DNA of 64,000 bases, taken from Pseudomonas sp. RIT-PI-S. Its GTDB lineage: Bacteria; Pseudomonadota; Gammaproteobacteria; Pseudomonadales; Pseudomonadaceae. Both the position numbers and the translations under genes were made by a program. Positions within the stretch are counted from its first letter, which is position 1. Each line of letters starts with the position of its first letter. The notes beneath the pieces are model-generated. The model worked only from the letters and a program-made list of their open reading frames with translations. It was not told where the DNA came from and searched no databases. The stretch is taken from contig NZ_JANZKJ010000019.1 of the NCBI RefSeq assembly GCF_025642975.1, positions 20,353 to 84,352 on the forward strand. Direction: 5' to 3'. This document shows positions 37,365 to 46,044 of the stretch, piece by piece.

Positions 37365-38081
37365 TCATACGAACAAGCTGACTGCCAGCGGCAGGAACAC
37401 CGCCGTGGCCACGCCCATCAGGCTCATGCCCAGCGCGGCGAAACCACCGCAGGTTTCCCCTTCCTGGAGGGCGACCGAAGTGCCCACCGCATGCGACGTC
37501 AGCCCCAGGGCCATGCCTCGGGCTTCCGGCGCCTCCACCCTGAGCAGCCGCAGAATACCTGGGCCGAAGATACCGCCGAACACCCCGGTGGTCAGCACGA
37601 ACACCGCGGCCAGTGCCGGCACCCCGCCTAATTGGTCGGCCACCAGCATGGCGATGGGCGAGGTAGCGGACTTCGGCGCCATGGTCATGAGTGTTTCGCG
37701 ATCCACACCGAAGCACCAGCCCAGCCACACCCCGGACGCGGTCGCGAACACCCCACCGACCACCAGCGTAGCCAGTGTGGGCCAAAGCAATTGACGGATA
37801 CGCCGCAGGTTGAGGTAGAGCGGCACGGCCAGCGCCACGGTCGCAGGCCCGAGCAGGGTGGCAAGGATTTCCGTACCCTGGCGGTACTGGCCGTAGCTCA
37901 AGCCGCAGGCCAGCAATGCACCGACCACCAACAGCATGGAAACCAGTACTGGCTGCAGGAACACCAGGCGGGTACGTTCGTAGAGCGCCATGGCCACCTG
38001 GTAGGCCGCGAGGGTGATGCCGATGCCAAACAACGGATGGTGCGTCACCGCCGCTGCCGCGGCCTGCAAATCCAGGGTCAT
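37365..38081 (-). CDS. lrgB: LrgB/CidB family membrane protein
   Basis: A 238-residue protein with about seven membrane helices and the LrgB motifs FGGIFGPGILRLL, MAPKSATSPIAMLVADQLGG and LTSHAVGTSVALQEGE. LrgAB pairs are proposed holin/antiholin-like or pyruvate/metabolite carriers tied to autolysis. The start at 38081 overlaps the lrgA stop as ATGA. The alternate frame upstream to 38198 is inside lrgA. Confidence 0.92.
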   Translation of the reverse strand: MTLDLQAAAAAVTHHPLFGIGITLAAYQVAMALYERTRLVFLQPVLVSMLLVVGALLACGLSYGQYRQGTEILATLLGPATVALAVPLYLNLRRIRQLLWPTLATLVVGGVFATASGVWLGWCFGVDRETLMTMAPKSATSPIAMLVADQLGGVPALAAVFVLTTGVFGGIFGPGILRLLRVEAPEARGMALGLTSHAVGTSVALQEGETCGGFAALGMSLMGVATAVFLPLAVSLFV

Positions 38082-38449
38082 TGCCCAACCTCCGGGGCTA
38101 CCCGTTTGGCTTTGAGGCCGATCAACCGATTCATCAGCCAGGCCACCAGGCCCAGCGAACCCACCACGGACAGGCCGAGGGCGCCGATGATCGCCCAAAA
38201 GTGCTCGGCGATGAGCGTGGCGTACACCATGATCCCGACGGCGGGCGGTACCAGCAACAAGGGCAGGTAGCGCAACAGGCTGGACGCGGCCAACTCGACC
38301 GGTGCCGGCACTTCACCCTTGTAGATCAGCCACCCTAGCAGGCACAGCAGGCCGATGATCGGGCCTGGCAAGATGGGCGCGAATAATTCGTGCACGCCTG
38401 TGCCGAGCAGCTGGAACACGATCAGCCAGGTCAACCCCCTGAGCAACAT
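38078..38449 (-). CDS. lrgA: LrgA/CidA family membrane protein
   Basis: A 123-residue protein with four membrane helices (WLIVFQLLGTGVHELF, PGPIIGLLCLLGWL, YLPLLLVPPAVGIMVY, a last one at LSVVGSLGLVAWLM). It is the holin-like partner of LrgB. It starts at ATG 38449 after GGAGGAAGGCT and is translationally coupled to lrgB. Confidence 0.9.
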   Translation of the reverse strand: MLLRGLTWLIVFQLLGTGVHELFAPILPGPIIGLLCLLGWLIYKGEVPAPVELAASSLLRYLPLLLVPPAVGIMVYATLIAEHFWAIIGALGLSVVGSLGLVAWLMNRLIGLKAKRVAPEVGQ

Positions 38450-38487
38450 AGCCTTCCTCCATAACCCGGCGTCGGTAGTCGGCGCGC

Positions 38488-38493
38488 ATTATA
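38488..38493 (-). promoter_or_regulatory. Putative -10 box upstream of lrgA
   Basis: A perfect TATAAT on the minus strand, about 39 bp upstream of the lrgA start. No convincing -35 hexamer is visible (CATGAA at 16 bp is the best). Confidence 0.3.
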
Positions 38494-38605
38494 GCCACGC
38501 CACGCAGTATTCATGGCGTGGATCGACAGCGCCTTCGCTTGACCCTATCGAGGGCTGCATGTTCAGGTTCGCGGCATTGCCAACCCTGTTGCGGACATAC
38601 CCCTT

Positions 38606-39061
38606 ATGCGCTACGTCCCCACCGACCGCTTGCCAGATTTCATCGGCCAGGAGCTTGGCTGCTCCCAATGGCTGACTATCGACCAGGCGCGGATCGACTT
38701 GTTCGCCAAGGCCACCGGCGATTACCAGTTCATCCACGTGGACCCGCTCCGCGCGGCCGCCACCCCCTTCGGCAGCACCATCGCCCATGGCTTTCTTACC
38801 CTATCGCTGATCCCGCACCTGCTCGAAGGGATCATGGTGCTGCCGGAAGGCGTGAAGATGACCATTAACTATGGCCTCGAGGGGGTACGCTTCATCCAGC
38901 CGGTGGCGGTGGATTCACGGGTGCGGTTGCGCCTGGCGCTGCTCGACGTGAGCGAGAAACGCCCCGGCCAGTGGCTATTGCGCGCCCGCGCGACCCTGGA
39001 AATCGAAGGCGAGGAGAAACCCGCCTACGTGGCCGAGCCGCTTTCTCTGTGTTTTGTGTGA
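38606..39061 (+). CDS. MaoC-like hotdog hydratase
   Basis: A 151-residue single-hotdog protein with the hydratase-2 motif around the catalytic Asp and His (GDYQFIHVDPLRAAATPFGSTIAHGFLTL). Such enzymes hydrate trans-2-enoyl-CoA. The protein's metabolic partner is not evident from the neighbours; lrgA is divergent and the MORN lipoprotein gene follows 84 bp later. Confidence 0.9.
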   Translation: MRYVPTDRLPDFIGQELGCSQWLTIDQARIDLFAKATGDYQFIHVDPLRAAATPFGSTIAHGFLTLSLIPHLLEGIMVLPEGVKMTINYGLEGVRFIQPVAVDSRVRLRLALLDVSEKRPGQWLLRARATLEIEGEEKPAYVAEPLSLCFV

Positions 39062-39145
39062 ACGACCGCGCGGCACGGGCGCAAAGGCTATATCCAGCAA
39101 CGGGTTGTGCGGCATACTCGGCGCCTTGATTGCCCGGACCCTGCC

Positions 39146-40852
39146 ATGCGCTTACTCGCTCCACTTGCCTTGTGCCTGCTCCTTGCCGCGTGCGGCGAGG
39201 GCAAACCGCTGTTGCCCGCCGATGCCCGCCTGCCCGATGGCGGCCAGTACCACGGGGAAGTCGTCAACGGGCTGCTGCAAGGCCAGGGCCGGGTGGACTA
39301 CCCCAACGGCAGCTGGTACGCCGGCACGTTCAAGGACGGCCAATGGAGCGGCAGCGGCGAATGGCACGGGCCCAATGGCGAGGTGTACCGCGGCGAGTTC
39401 AACCAGGGCCTGTTCGAGGGCCAAGGCACCCTCACGGCGGGCAGCACCACCTATACCGGCGGTTTCAAGCACGGCAAGCGTGAAGGCGAAGGCACACTCA
39501 AAGAGCCTGGGCGCAGTTACCGCGGCGGCTTTGCCAACGACCAGTACGCCGGCGCCGGGCACTTGGATCTCGACGACGGCAGCACCTACCAGGGCGATTT
39601 CGACCGTGGCCAGCCCAACGGCGAGGGGGTGCGCACCGACGCCGACGGTAATCAGTTCAGCGGGCACTTCATCGACGGCCAGCTCGAAGGCCATGGCACT
39701 TTCAGCAATGGCGACGGCGACCAATACATCGGTGAGTTCCATCATGGCCGGCTGGAAGGCCGCGGCCGCTATGAAACCCAGGCGGGCGACGTCTGGATCG
39801 CCCAGTTCAAGGGAGGCGCGCCCAACGGGCCCGGTGATCTTTTTGCCAACGATGGCAGCCATTACCAGGGGCAGTTCGTCGACTGGCACTTCTATGGCGA
39901 GGGTCAGTTGGCCTCCGCTGACGGCAGCTTGTACACCGGCGGCTTCGTCAACGATGCCTACCAGGGCAAGGGCACGCTGGTGCTGGCCGATGGTAGCCGG
40001 CAGGTCGGCTACTGGCTGGAAGGCCGGCGCGTGCGCGACGAGCATGACCATCCCCTGCCCGACCCGCTGGAACAAGGCCTGCTGGCTCAAGGCAGCTTGC
40101 TCGAACATGCGTTGGCCCGACTGCCGAACTCCACCCCCGCGGTTGAACTCTATAGCTTGACGCTGGGCGGTGATGGCGAGCAAAGCGTGTTCATGCGCGA
40201 GGCAGACTACGTCACCGACCTGCTGGCAAGCCGCTTCGGCGCCTCGGGCGGGGTCACCCTGGTAAACCATCGCGAGCACCTGGCCGACCGGCCGATGGCG
40301 ACCCGGGAAACCCTGGCCAAGGCCGTACAAGCAATTGCCCAGCGCAGCGGGCCGGAGGACCTGGTGTTCATTTACCTCACCAGCCACGGCACGCCCGAGC
40401 ACGAACTGGTATTGGAGCAGCCGCGGCTGCAGCTGGGCGACCTTTCCGCACAGGACCTGGCGACCTTGCTGGCGCCGTTGAAGGACAGGGACAAGATTGT
40501 GGTGATTTCGGCATGTTATTCCGGCGGGTTCATCGAGCCGTTGAAGAATGATCGAACGCTGGTGATGACAGCTTCGCGCCCGGACCGGGTGTCGTTCGGC
40601 TGCTCCGAAGAGGCGGACTTCACCTATTTCGGCGACGCACTCTTCGCCCAGGCGCTGACCGCCACCGATGACCTGCAGGTAGCGTTCCAGCAAGCCAGTG
40701 CCATCGTGGCTAAACGCGAGCAGGCAGAGAACTTCGAGCCCTCGGAGCCCCAACTGTGGGCCCCCAAGGGCGTGTTGGCCCACTGGCACCGGTTACGTCA
40801 GCAGCAAGCGAGCGACGCACTGCACGATAAGCAACCGGCCGCCGGCCACTGA
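39146..40852 (+). CDS. Lipoprotein with MORN repeats and a C13-type (legumain/caspase-like) peptidase domain
   Basis: A 568-residue predicted lipoprotein (lipobox LLLAAC, Cys at about 16). About a dozen MORN repeats of the form YxGxFxxGxxxGxG fill residues about 30-310. A C-terminal peptidase C13/caspase-fold domain follows (about 330-535). The putative dyad is His414 in YLTSHGTPEHE and Cys457 in VVISACYSGGF, spaced and flanked as in clan CD. Both residues are present, so an active protease is plausible. The substrate and location (outer membrane, likely facing the periplasm) are inferred. An ortholog occurs next to the NAD(P)-binding gene in other Pseudomonas as I recall. The start at 39146 gives the signal peptide. 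Confidence 0.85.
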   Translation: MRLLAPLALCLLLAACGEGKPLLPADARLPDGGQYHGEVVNGLLQGQGRVDYPNGSWYAGTFKDGQWSGSGEWHGPNGEVYRGEFNQGLFEGQGTLTAGSTTYTGGFKHGKREGEGTLKEPGRSYRGGFANDQYAGAGHLDLDDGSTYQGDFDRGQPNGEGVRTDADGNQFSGHFIDGQLEGHGTFSNGDGDQYIGEFHHGRLEGRGRYETQAGDVWIAQFKGGAPNGPGDLFANDGSHYQGQFVDWHFYGEGQLASADGSLYTGGFVNDAYQGKGTLVLADGSRQVGYWLEGRRVRDEHDHPLPDPLEQGLLAQGSLLEHALARLPNSTPAVELYSLTLGGDGEQSVFMREADYVTDLLASRFGASGGVTLVNHREHLADRPMATRETLAKAVQAIAQRSGPEDLVFIYLTSHGTPEHELVLEQPRLQLGDLSAQDLATLLAPLKDRDKIVVISACYSGGFIEPLKNDRTLVMTASRPDRVSFGCSEEADFTYFGDALFAQALTATDDLQVAFQQASAIVAKREQAENFEPSEPQLWAPKGVLAHWHRLRQQQASDALHDKQPAAGH

Positions 40853-40872
40853 AACCCCGGGAGGGAAGCGCG

Positions 40873-41514
40873 ATGTACCTCACACCACAAAACATCCTGC
40901 TGGCAGGCGCCACGGGCCTCACCGGGGAACACTTGCTGGACCGGCTGTTGAACGAACCTACCGTCAACCGCGTGCTGGCGCCCACCCGTCGGCCCCTGGC
41001 ACAACATGCCCGGCTGGAAAACCCAGTGGGTGAACTTGCTGGCCTGTTGCCCCAGCTCACCGGCCCGGTAGACATCGCCTTCTGCTGCCTAGGCACCACA
41101 ATCAAGCAAGCGGGTTCTCAAGAGGCGTTCCGCGCCATCGACCATGACCTTGCCGTCGCCTTCGCCCTCCGTGCCCGGGAGTTGGGCGCCCGCCACCTGC
41201 TGGTCATCAGCGCCATCGACGCCGATCCTGCGTCGTCGGTGTTTTACAGCCGCGTAAAGGGCGAGCTGGAACTTGCCCTGCGCGAGCAGAACTGGCCGCA
41301 GCTGACCCTGGCCCGGCCTTCGATCCTGATCGGCAACCGCAGCGAACCCCGGCTGGCCGAACAGATCGCCGCGCCGCTGTCGCGGCTGATCCCGGGCAAA
41401 TACCATGGCATAGAGGCCTGCCACCTGGCCTGGGCGCTCTGGCGCCTGGCGCTCGAAGAAGGCAACGGCGTGCGCGTGGTCGAATCCGACGAGTTGCGCA
41501 AGCTGGGGCGATAA
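40873..41514 (+). CDS. NAD(P)-binding Rossmann-fold oxidoreductase
   Basis: A 213-residue atypical short-chain dehydrogenase of the NmrA/HIM1 type. The dinucleotide-binding GATGLTGEHLLDRLL is near residue 12, with CCLGTTIKQAGSQEAFRAID and HLLVISAIDADPASSVFYSR later (Tyr and Arg in place of the YxxxK core, Lys nearby in VKGELE). The substrate is unknown. It lies 20 bp downstream of the MORN-peptidase gene and probably shares its transcript. Confidence 0.85.
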   Translation: MYLTPQNILLAGATGLTGEHLLDRLLNEPTVNRVLAPTRRPLAQHARLENPVGELAGLLPQLTGPVDIAFCCLGTTIKQAGSQEAFRAIDHDLAVAFALRARELGARHLLVISAIDADPASSVFYSRVKGELELALREQNWPQLTLARPSILIGNRSEPRLAEQIAAPLSRLIPGKYHGIEACHLAWALWRLALEEGNGVRVVESDELRKLGR

Positions 41515-41551
41515 TTGCCCGTGGAGGCGCGGGCTCAGCCCATGAGTCCCG

Positions 41552-41836
41552 CTACAGCCCGCCCTGCGCCTGGTAACTCACGCCCAACGTAGCCAGCAAC
41601 GAGAACGGCAGAAGCACGGTATCCAGCAGTGCGCTCGCAGGCAGGTCGACGGCCGGCCAGGCCGGGGCTTCGGCGCCGAAGCGGTCCATCGCGCAGCAGC
41701 CGCCATCGAGGGCATAGAGGTCCAGCCGTGTGCCGGCGTACACCAGCGGCGCGCCGGGTTTGGCGGCGTCGAGGGTCTTCACGCTGGCGCAGCCGGTGGC
41801 CAGGCCCAGCATCAGCACCAGCCAAGCCCTATTCAT
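41552..41836 (-). CDS. YceK/YidQ-like small lipoprotein
   Basis: A 94-residue lipoprotein: lipobox LATGC (Cys at about 15), then CASVKTLDAAKPG, VYAGTRLDLYALDGG and, at the end, the hydrophobic LLDTVLLPFSLLATLGVSYQ, as in YceK-type lipoproteins (DUF1375). Its function is unknown. An ATG one codon earlier (41839) is also possible. The start overlaps the ubiX end by 8 bp. Confidence 0.8.
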   Translation of the reverse strand: MNRAWLVLMLGLATGCASVKTLDAAKPGAPLVYAGTRLDLYALDGGCCAMDRFGAEAPAWPAVDLPASALLDTVLLPFSLLATLGVSYQAQGGL

Positions 41837-42458
41837 CATTGCCCACGTGATACTCGCCCCAGCGCGGGAGCATGTCCTGAGGGATGTCCAGCAGGTTGAG
41901 GATACGCGCCACCACGAAGTCCACCAGGTCATCGATGGTCTGGGGCTGATGGTAAAACCCCGGTGAGGCCGGCACGATGACCGCGCCGATTTGTGACAGC
42001 TTGAGCATGTTCTCAAGGTGCAGGGTGGAATAAGGCGCTTCACGTGGCACCAAAATCAGCTGCCGGCGCTCCTTGAGGGTCACATCGGCGGCGCGTTCGA
42101 TCAGGTTGTTGCAGGCACCGGTGGCGATGGCCGAGAGCGTGCCGGTCGAACACGGCACCACTACCATCGCGCCCGGGGCGCCGGAGCCGGACGCCGCTGG
42201 CGCCATCCAGTCCTCCTTGCCGTACACCCGCACCTGGCCGGCGCTGGCTCCAGTGTATTCGGTAAGGAAGGCCTGCATCGCCTGCGGCTTGGCCGGCAAC
42301 GTGACGTCGGTTTCCGTGGCCAGCACCAATTGCGCCGCCTTGGAAATCAGAAAGTGCACCTCGCGGTCTTCACGGACCAAGCAATCCAGTAGGCGCAGGC
42401 CGTACTGGGCGCCAGATGCACCGGTCATGGCCAGGGTAATGCGCTCCGGGCCACTCAT
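41829..42458 (-). CDS. ubiX: Flavin prenyltransferase UbiX
   Basis: UbiX makes prenylated FMN, the cofactor of UbiD decarboxylases in ubiquinone synthesis. The 209-residue protein has the FMN-binding LAMTGASGAQYGLRLLDCL, VVVPCSTGTLSAIATGACNNLIERAADVTLKERRQ in two pieces, and LVPREAPYSTLHLENMLKLS, all typical. The start at 42458 overlaps the mpl stop (ATGA). Confidence 0.95.
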   Translation of the reverse strand: MSGPERITLAMTGASGAQYGLRLLDCLVREDREVHFLISKAAQLVLATETDVTLPAKPQAMQAFLTEYTGASAGQVRVYGKEDWMAPAASGSGAPGAMVVVPCSTGTLSAIATGACNNLIERAADVTLKERRQLILVPREAPYSTLHLENMLKLSQIGAVIVPASPGFYHQPQTIDDLVDFVVARILNLLDIPQDMLPRWGEYHVGNDE

Positions 42459-43804
42459 CGCAGGGCCTGCGCGAGCTTGCCATGCAGGCCACCGAAGCCG
42501 CCATTGCTCATGATCACCACGTGGGTACCGGGCGTAGCCTGGGCCTTCACCTGGTCGATGATTGCTTCCAGGCTGCTGGCAACCACGGCCGGCACCTGGC
42601 ACTGGGCCGAGGTTCCGGCCAGGTCCCAGCCCAGGTTGGGCGGTGCGTACCAGATCACCTGGTCAGCCTGGGCAACGCTTGCAGGGAGGCCGTCGCGGTG
42701 CGCGCCCAGCTTCATGGAGTTGGAGCGCGGCTCGATCACCGCGATCACCTGCGCCGCGCCCACCCGCTTGCGCAGGCCATCGAGCGTGGTGGCAATGGCC
42801 GTGGGGTGATGCGCAAAATCATCGTAGAGGGTAACGCCGTTGACTTCGGCGACCACTTCCATGCGCCGCTTGACGTTGCGGAAGCGGCATAGCCCGGCGA
42901 CTCCCAATGCAGGCACCACGCCCACATGGCGCGCCGCAGCCAGGCAGGCCAGGGCGTTGGCGACGTTGTGGCGCCCCGTCAACGGCCACTCCACTACCCC
43001 TTCCACCTCCCCTTCGAACAGCACTTCGAAACGGGAACCGTCATCGGCCAGCAGCCGCGCTTGCCATTGGCCCCCTTCGCCAGTGGTTTGCACTGGCGTC
43101 CAGCAGCCCATGCCGATAACCCGACCCAGCGCCGTTTCATCCGCCGGATGAATCACCAGCCCCTCGCCCGGGATGGTTCGTACCAAGTGGTGGAACTGCC
43201 GCTCGATCGAAGCAAGGTCCGGGAAAATGTCTGCATGGTCGAACTCAAGGTTGTTCAGGATCGCCGTGCGCGGGCGGTAGTGAACGAACTTCGAGCGCTT
43301 GTCGAAGAAGGCGCTGTCATATTCATCCGCCTCCACCACGAAGAATGGCGTATCGCCCAGCCGGGCAGAGACCTCGAAATTCTGCGGAATGCCACCGATC
43401 AGGAAGCCCGGCGCCATCCCGGCATGTTCCAGTACCCAGGCCAGCATGCTGCTGGTAGTGGTTTTACCGTGCGTGCCGGCGACCGCCAGCACCCAGCGGC
43501 CTTGTAACACGTGGTCCGCCAGCCATTGGGGGCCAGAGACATACGGCAGGCCTTTGTTCAGCACGTACTCCACCGCGGGGTTACCACGGGACAGGGCGTT
43601 GCCGATGACCACCAGGTCCGGCGCGGGGTCAAGCTGGGCGGGGTCGTAGCCTTGGGTCAGCTCGATGCCCTGGGCCTGCAGTTGCGTGCTCATGGGTGGG
43701 TAGACATTGGCGTCGGAGCCGGTGACCCGGTGGCCCAGCACCTTGGCGAGGACCGCCAGCGAGCCCATGAAAGTACCGCAAATGCCAAGAATGTGGATAT
43801 GCAT
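42455..43804 (-). CDS. mpl: UDP-N-acetylmuramate:L-alanyl-gamma-D-glutamyl-meso-DAP ligase
   Basis: Mpl recycles the murein tripeptide by ligating it to UDP-MurNAc. The 449-residue Mur ligase starts MHIHILGICGTFMG, carries the ATP-binding GTHGKTTTSSMLAWVL and VVEADEYDSAFFDKRSKFVH, and DDFAHHPTAI. The length and the sequence FDKRSKF are characteristic of Mpl rather than MurC. It is coupled to ubiX. The frame is open to 43858 without family support. Confidence 0.96.
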   Translation of the reverse strand: MHIHILGICGTFMGSLAVLAKVLGHRVTGSDANVYPPMSTQLQAQGIELTQGYDPAQLDPAPDLVVIGNALSRGNPAVEYVLNKGLPYVSGPQWLADHVLQGRWVLAVAGTHGKTTTSSMLAWVLEHAGMAPGFLIGGIPQNFEVSARLGDTPFFVVEADEYDSAFFDKRSKFVHYRPRTAILNNLEFDHADIFPDLASIERQFHHLVRTIPGEGLVIHPADETALGRVIGMGCWTPVQTTGEGGQWQARLLADDGSRFEVLFEGEVEGVVEWPLTGRHNVANALACLAAARHVGVVPALGVAGLCRFRNVKRRMEVVAEVNGVTLYDDFAHHPTAIATTLDGLRKRVGAAQVIAVIEPRSNSMKLGAHRDGLPASVAQADQVIWYAPPNLGWDLAGTSAQCQVPAVVASSLEAIIDQVKAQATPGTHVVIMSNGGFGGLHGKLAQALR

Positions 43805-43876
43805 GTTCGACCTCGAAAAACGTCGAGGCAGGGTAGCCCAGGCCAAGAAGAATTTCACCCGCTGCCTGAGCCGTGA

Positions 43877-45793
43877 TCAGCGCTCGCGGCCCAGCCCGTG
43901 ACGACGCATCTTCCTATATAACGTGTTACGGCTCAGGCCCAACTGCTGCGCCGCGCGAGTGATTTGCCAGTGCTGCGCTTCAAGCACCGCCAGCAGTGCC
44001 TCGCGCTCGGCACTGGCCAAGGGCGCCGGAGGTGCCGCGCCGGGCGGTGCGGTGCGCTGGAATTCAGCAGGCAACTCGGCCAGGGTGATCGCGCCGCCGT
44101 CGCTGAGCGCTACCAACGTACGCAGCACCGTGCGTAACTGCCGCACATTGCCTGGCCAGGGGTGTGCCAGCAAACAGGCACGCGCCTCGCTGCTGAGCCA
44201 GGTATGCCCGCCTGGCGCCTCCAGGGCCAGGAGGTGGTCCAGCAGGGCAGGCTTGTCTTGCCGCTCACGCAGCGCAGGCAGGGCAATGGTCAGCCCGGCC
44301 AGGCGGTAGTAAAGGTCCTCGCGGAAGGCCCCGGCGCTGACCTGCGCCTGCAACTCGCGGTGGCTGGCGCTGATGATCCGTACGTCCAGCGGTTCAGGAT
44401 CCCCGCCGATAGGCTCCACCTCACGCGCTTCCAGCACCCTCAGCAGGCGCGTTTGCAGGTTCAGCGGCATGTCGCCGATCTCATCGAGCAGCAACGTGCC
44501 GCCGTGGGCCTGGCGCAGCTTGCCTCGCTGGCCGTCCTTGCTGGCACCGGTAAAGCTGCCCGGCCGATAGCCGAACAGCTCGCTCTCGATCAGCCCTTCG
44601 GGGATGGACGCACAGTTGAGCGCCACGAACGGCTGGGTGGCGCGGCTGCTGGCCAAGTGCACCGCGCGGGCGAATACCTCCTTGCCCGAGCCGGTTTCAC
44701 CCTTGAGCAATAGCGGTACGTCCCGTTCGAACACGCGGCAGGCACGGCGAAACGCGTCGGCCAGCAATGGGTCGGCCCAGCAGGGCCCACCTGGGCTCGG
44801 GGGGGCGGGTTGGCGGGCCGGCAATGGCTGTGGAATAGGCGCCCGCTTCACTTGGCGCGCCAGCGGCGCCGCGCCTGCGACCGATGCGAACAGCGCGCGG
44901 CCGTCGTGGCAGCGCAGCGGCCAGGTGGCTGCAGGATCGTGGCGGGCGCGGTCGAAGAACGCCGCCAACGGGCAATCGAACACCGCGTTCAATGGCCGGC
45001 CAAGCAACTGCTCCCGCCCGCGCCCGAGCAGGTTCAGCGCACTCTGGTTCGCCGCTTGCACGCAACCGTCCTCGCCAAACGCCAGCAGGCCATCGGAAAG
45101 CAGCCCACCGGGCGCCGGCCGGACCTGCACGCGAAGCAGCCACGCAGCTCGATGTTGGCGCAGGAAGTAAGCGTTTTCGATGCTGCGCGCGGCCAGGTTC
45201 ACCATCGCTACGGTGTGGTACTGGCTCTGCCGGCTCGTGGAGGTTGCCGCCGACACGTCAAGCACCGCGAGTAGCTCGCCGGCAGGGTCGAACACGGGGC
45301 TGGCCGAACAGGTCAGGCCGATGTGACGGCTACGGAAATGCTCGTTGCGGTGAATGGTCAAGGGCTGGCGCTCGACCATGCAAGTGCCGATGCCGTTGGT
45401 GCCTTCACAGGCCTCGCTCCAGTCCGCGCCGAGCCACAGGCCGGCCTGCTCGAACACCCGCCGCTCGGCATCGGCGGTGACGCAACTGAGGATGATCCCG
45501 CTGGCGTCCGTGAGCAGCACCGCGTGGCCGGCGCCGCCGAGCTGGCGGTGCAGGTCGTTCATTTCGCCGTCTGCCACGCCCAGCACCTGGCGCAACCGCT
45601 CGCGCCCCTCCAGCACCCGGCTGTGCTCCACTACACAAGGCGCAGCGGGGTTGGCAGGGTCCAGCCGGTAGTCATCCAGGCAGCGCAACCAGGAGCGGGT
45701 CACTGCCAGTTCCGCTGCCTCCGGCCCTTGTGCAAGGGTACGGGCAGCGCTGATGACTTGCCGCACGTGGCGGCTCGAAGAATCGCTGTGCAT
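43877..45793 (-). CDS. eatR: Sigma-54-dependent activator, AcoR/EatR type
   Basis: A 638-residue enhancer-binding protein: an N-terminal GAF sensor (about 60-235), a PAS-like segment (about 255-320), a sigma-54 AAA+ domain (about 360-570) and a C-terminal Fis helix-turn-helix. Visible motifs are Walker A LLKGETGSGKEVFA, the sigma-54 contact loop as GSFTGA (usually GAFTGA), LLDEIGDMPLNLQTRLLRVL, HPWPGNVRQLR and ITRAAQQLGLSRNTLYRKMR. It is divergent from an aldehyde dehydrogenase with a sigma-54 promoter. In P. aeruginosa the gene at this position (EatR) controls ethanolamine use; here the downstream eat-eutBC genes are absent, so its present target may be the dehydrogenase alone. Confidence 0.85.
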   Translation of the reverse strand: MHSDSSSRHVRQVISAARTLAQGPEAAELAVTRSWLRCLDDYRLDPANPAAPCVVEHSRVLEGRERLRQVLGVADGEMNDLHRQLGGAGHAVLLTDASGIILSCVTADAERRVFEQAGLWLGADWSEACEGTNGIGTCMVERQPLTIHRNEHFRSRHIGLTCSASPVFDPAGELLAVLDVSAATSTSRQSQYHTVAMVNLAARSIENAYFLRQHRAAWLLRVQVRPAPGGLLSDGLLAFGEDGCVQAANQSALNLLGRGREQLLGRPLNAVFDCPLAAFFDRARHDPAATWPLRCHDGRALFASVAGAAPLARQVKRAPIPQPLPARQPAPPSPGGPCWADPLLADAFRRACRVFERDVPLLLKGETGSGKEVFARAVHLASSRATQPFVALNCASIPEGLIESELFGYRPGSFTGASKDGQRGKLRQAHGGTLLLDEIGDMPLNLQTRLLRVLEAREVEPIGGDPEPLDVRIISASHRELQAQVSAGAFREDLYYRLAGLTIALPALRERQDKPALLDHLLALEAPGGHTWLSSEARACLLAHPWPGNVRQLRTVLRTLVALSDGGAITLAELPAEFQRTAPPGAAPPAPLASAEREALLAVLEAQHWQITRAAQQLGLSRNTLYRKMRRHGLGRER

Positions 45794-45969
45794 GGGAATA
45801 GCTCCCTGGGCGGGCCCATCAGCATCCTCCAGCGCTAGCACCAATGCAACGGCTGGCTGGGGCCGGTGTATCGAAAATGGCACAGCGGTGTAACCCGTTC
45901 GCGCCAAGGTAGGTACAGCCGGTTCGCTGGGGGCACCGTGCAGCCCCGGCGCAGAGCCTTTGCCTGCGG

Positions 45970-45985
45970 TGGCGCGACCTTTGCT
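45970..45985 (+). promoter_or_regulatory. Sigma-54 (-24/-12) promoter of the aldehyde dehydrogenase gene
   Basis: TGGCGCGACCTTTGCT matches the sigma-54 consensus TGGCACG-N4-TTGCW, with GG and GC separated by 10 bp. It lies 60 bp before the dehydrogenase ATG, with transcription expected to begin near 45996. The divergent gene encodes a sigma-54 activator. A short dyad GGGGCAC/GTGC...CCCC lies upstream at about 45936-45955 and could be an enhancer site. Confidence 0.85.
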
Positions 45986-46044
45986 CTACTAAGGTGTATT
46001 CACCCGCGTGTTCCGCCAACAATAAGACCCAAGGAGACACTCCC

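Noticed and set aside
39152..40789. Reverse frame across the MORN-peptidase gene
   Set aside because: Shadow frame caused by GC-rich repeat structure; the forward frame has a signal peptide, MORN repeats and a peptidase dyad.
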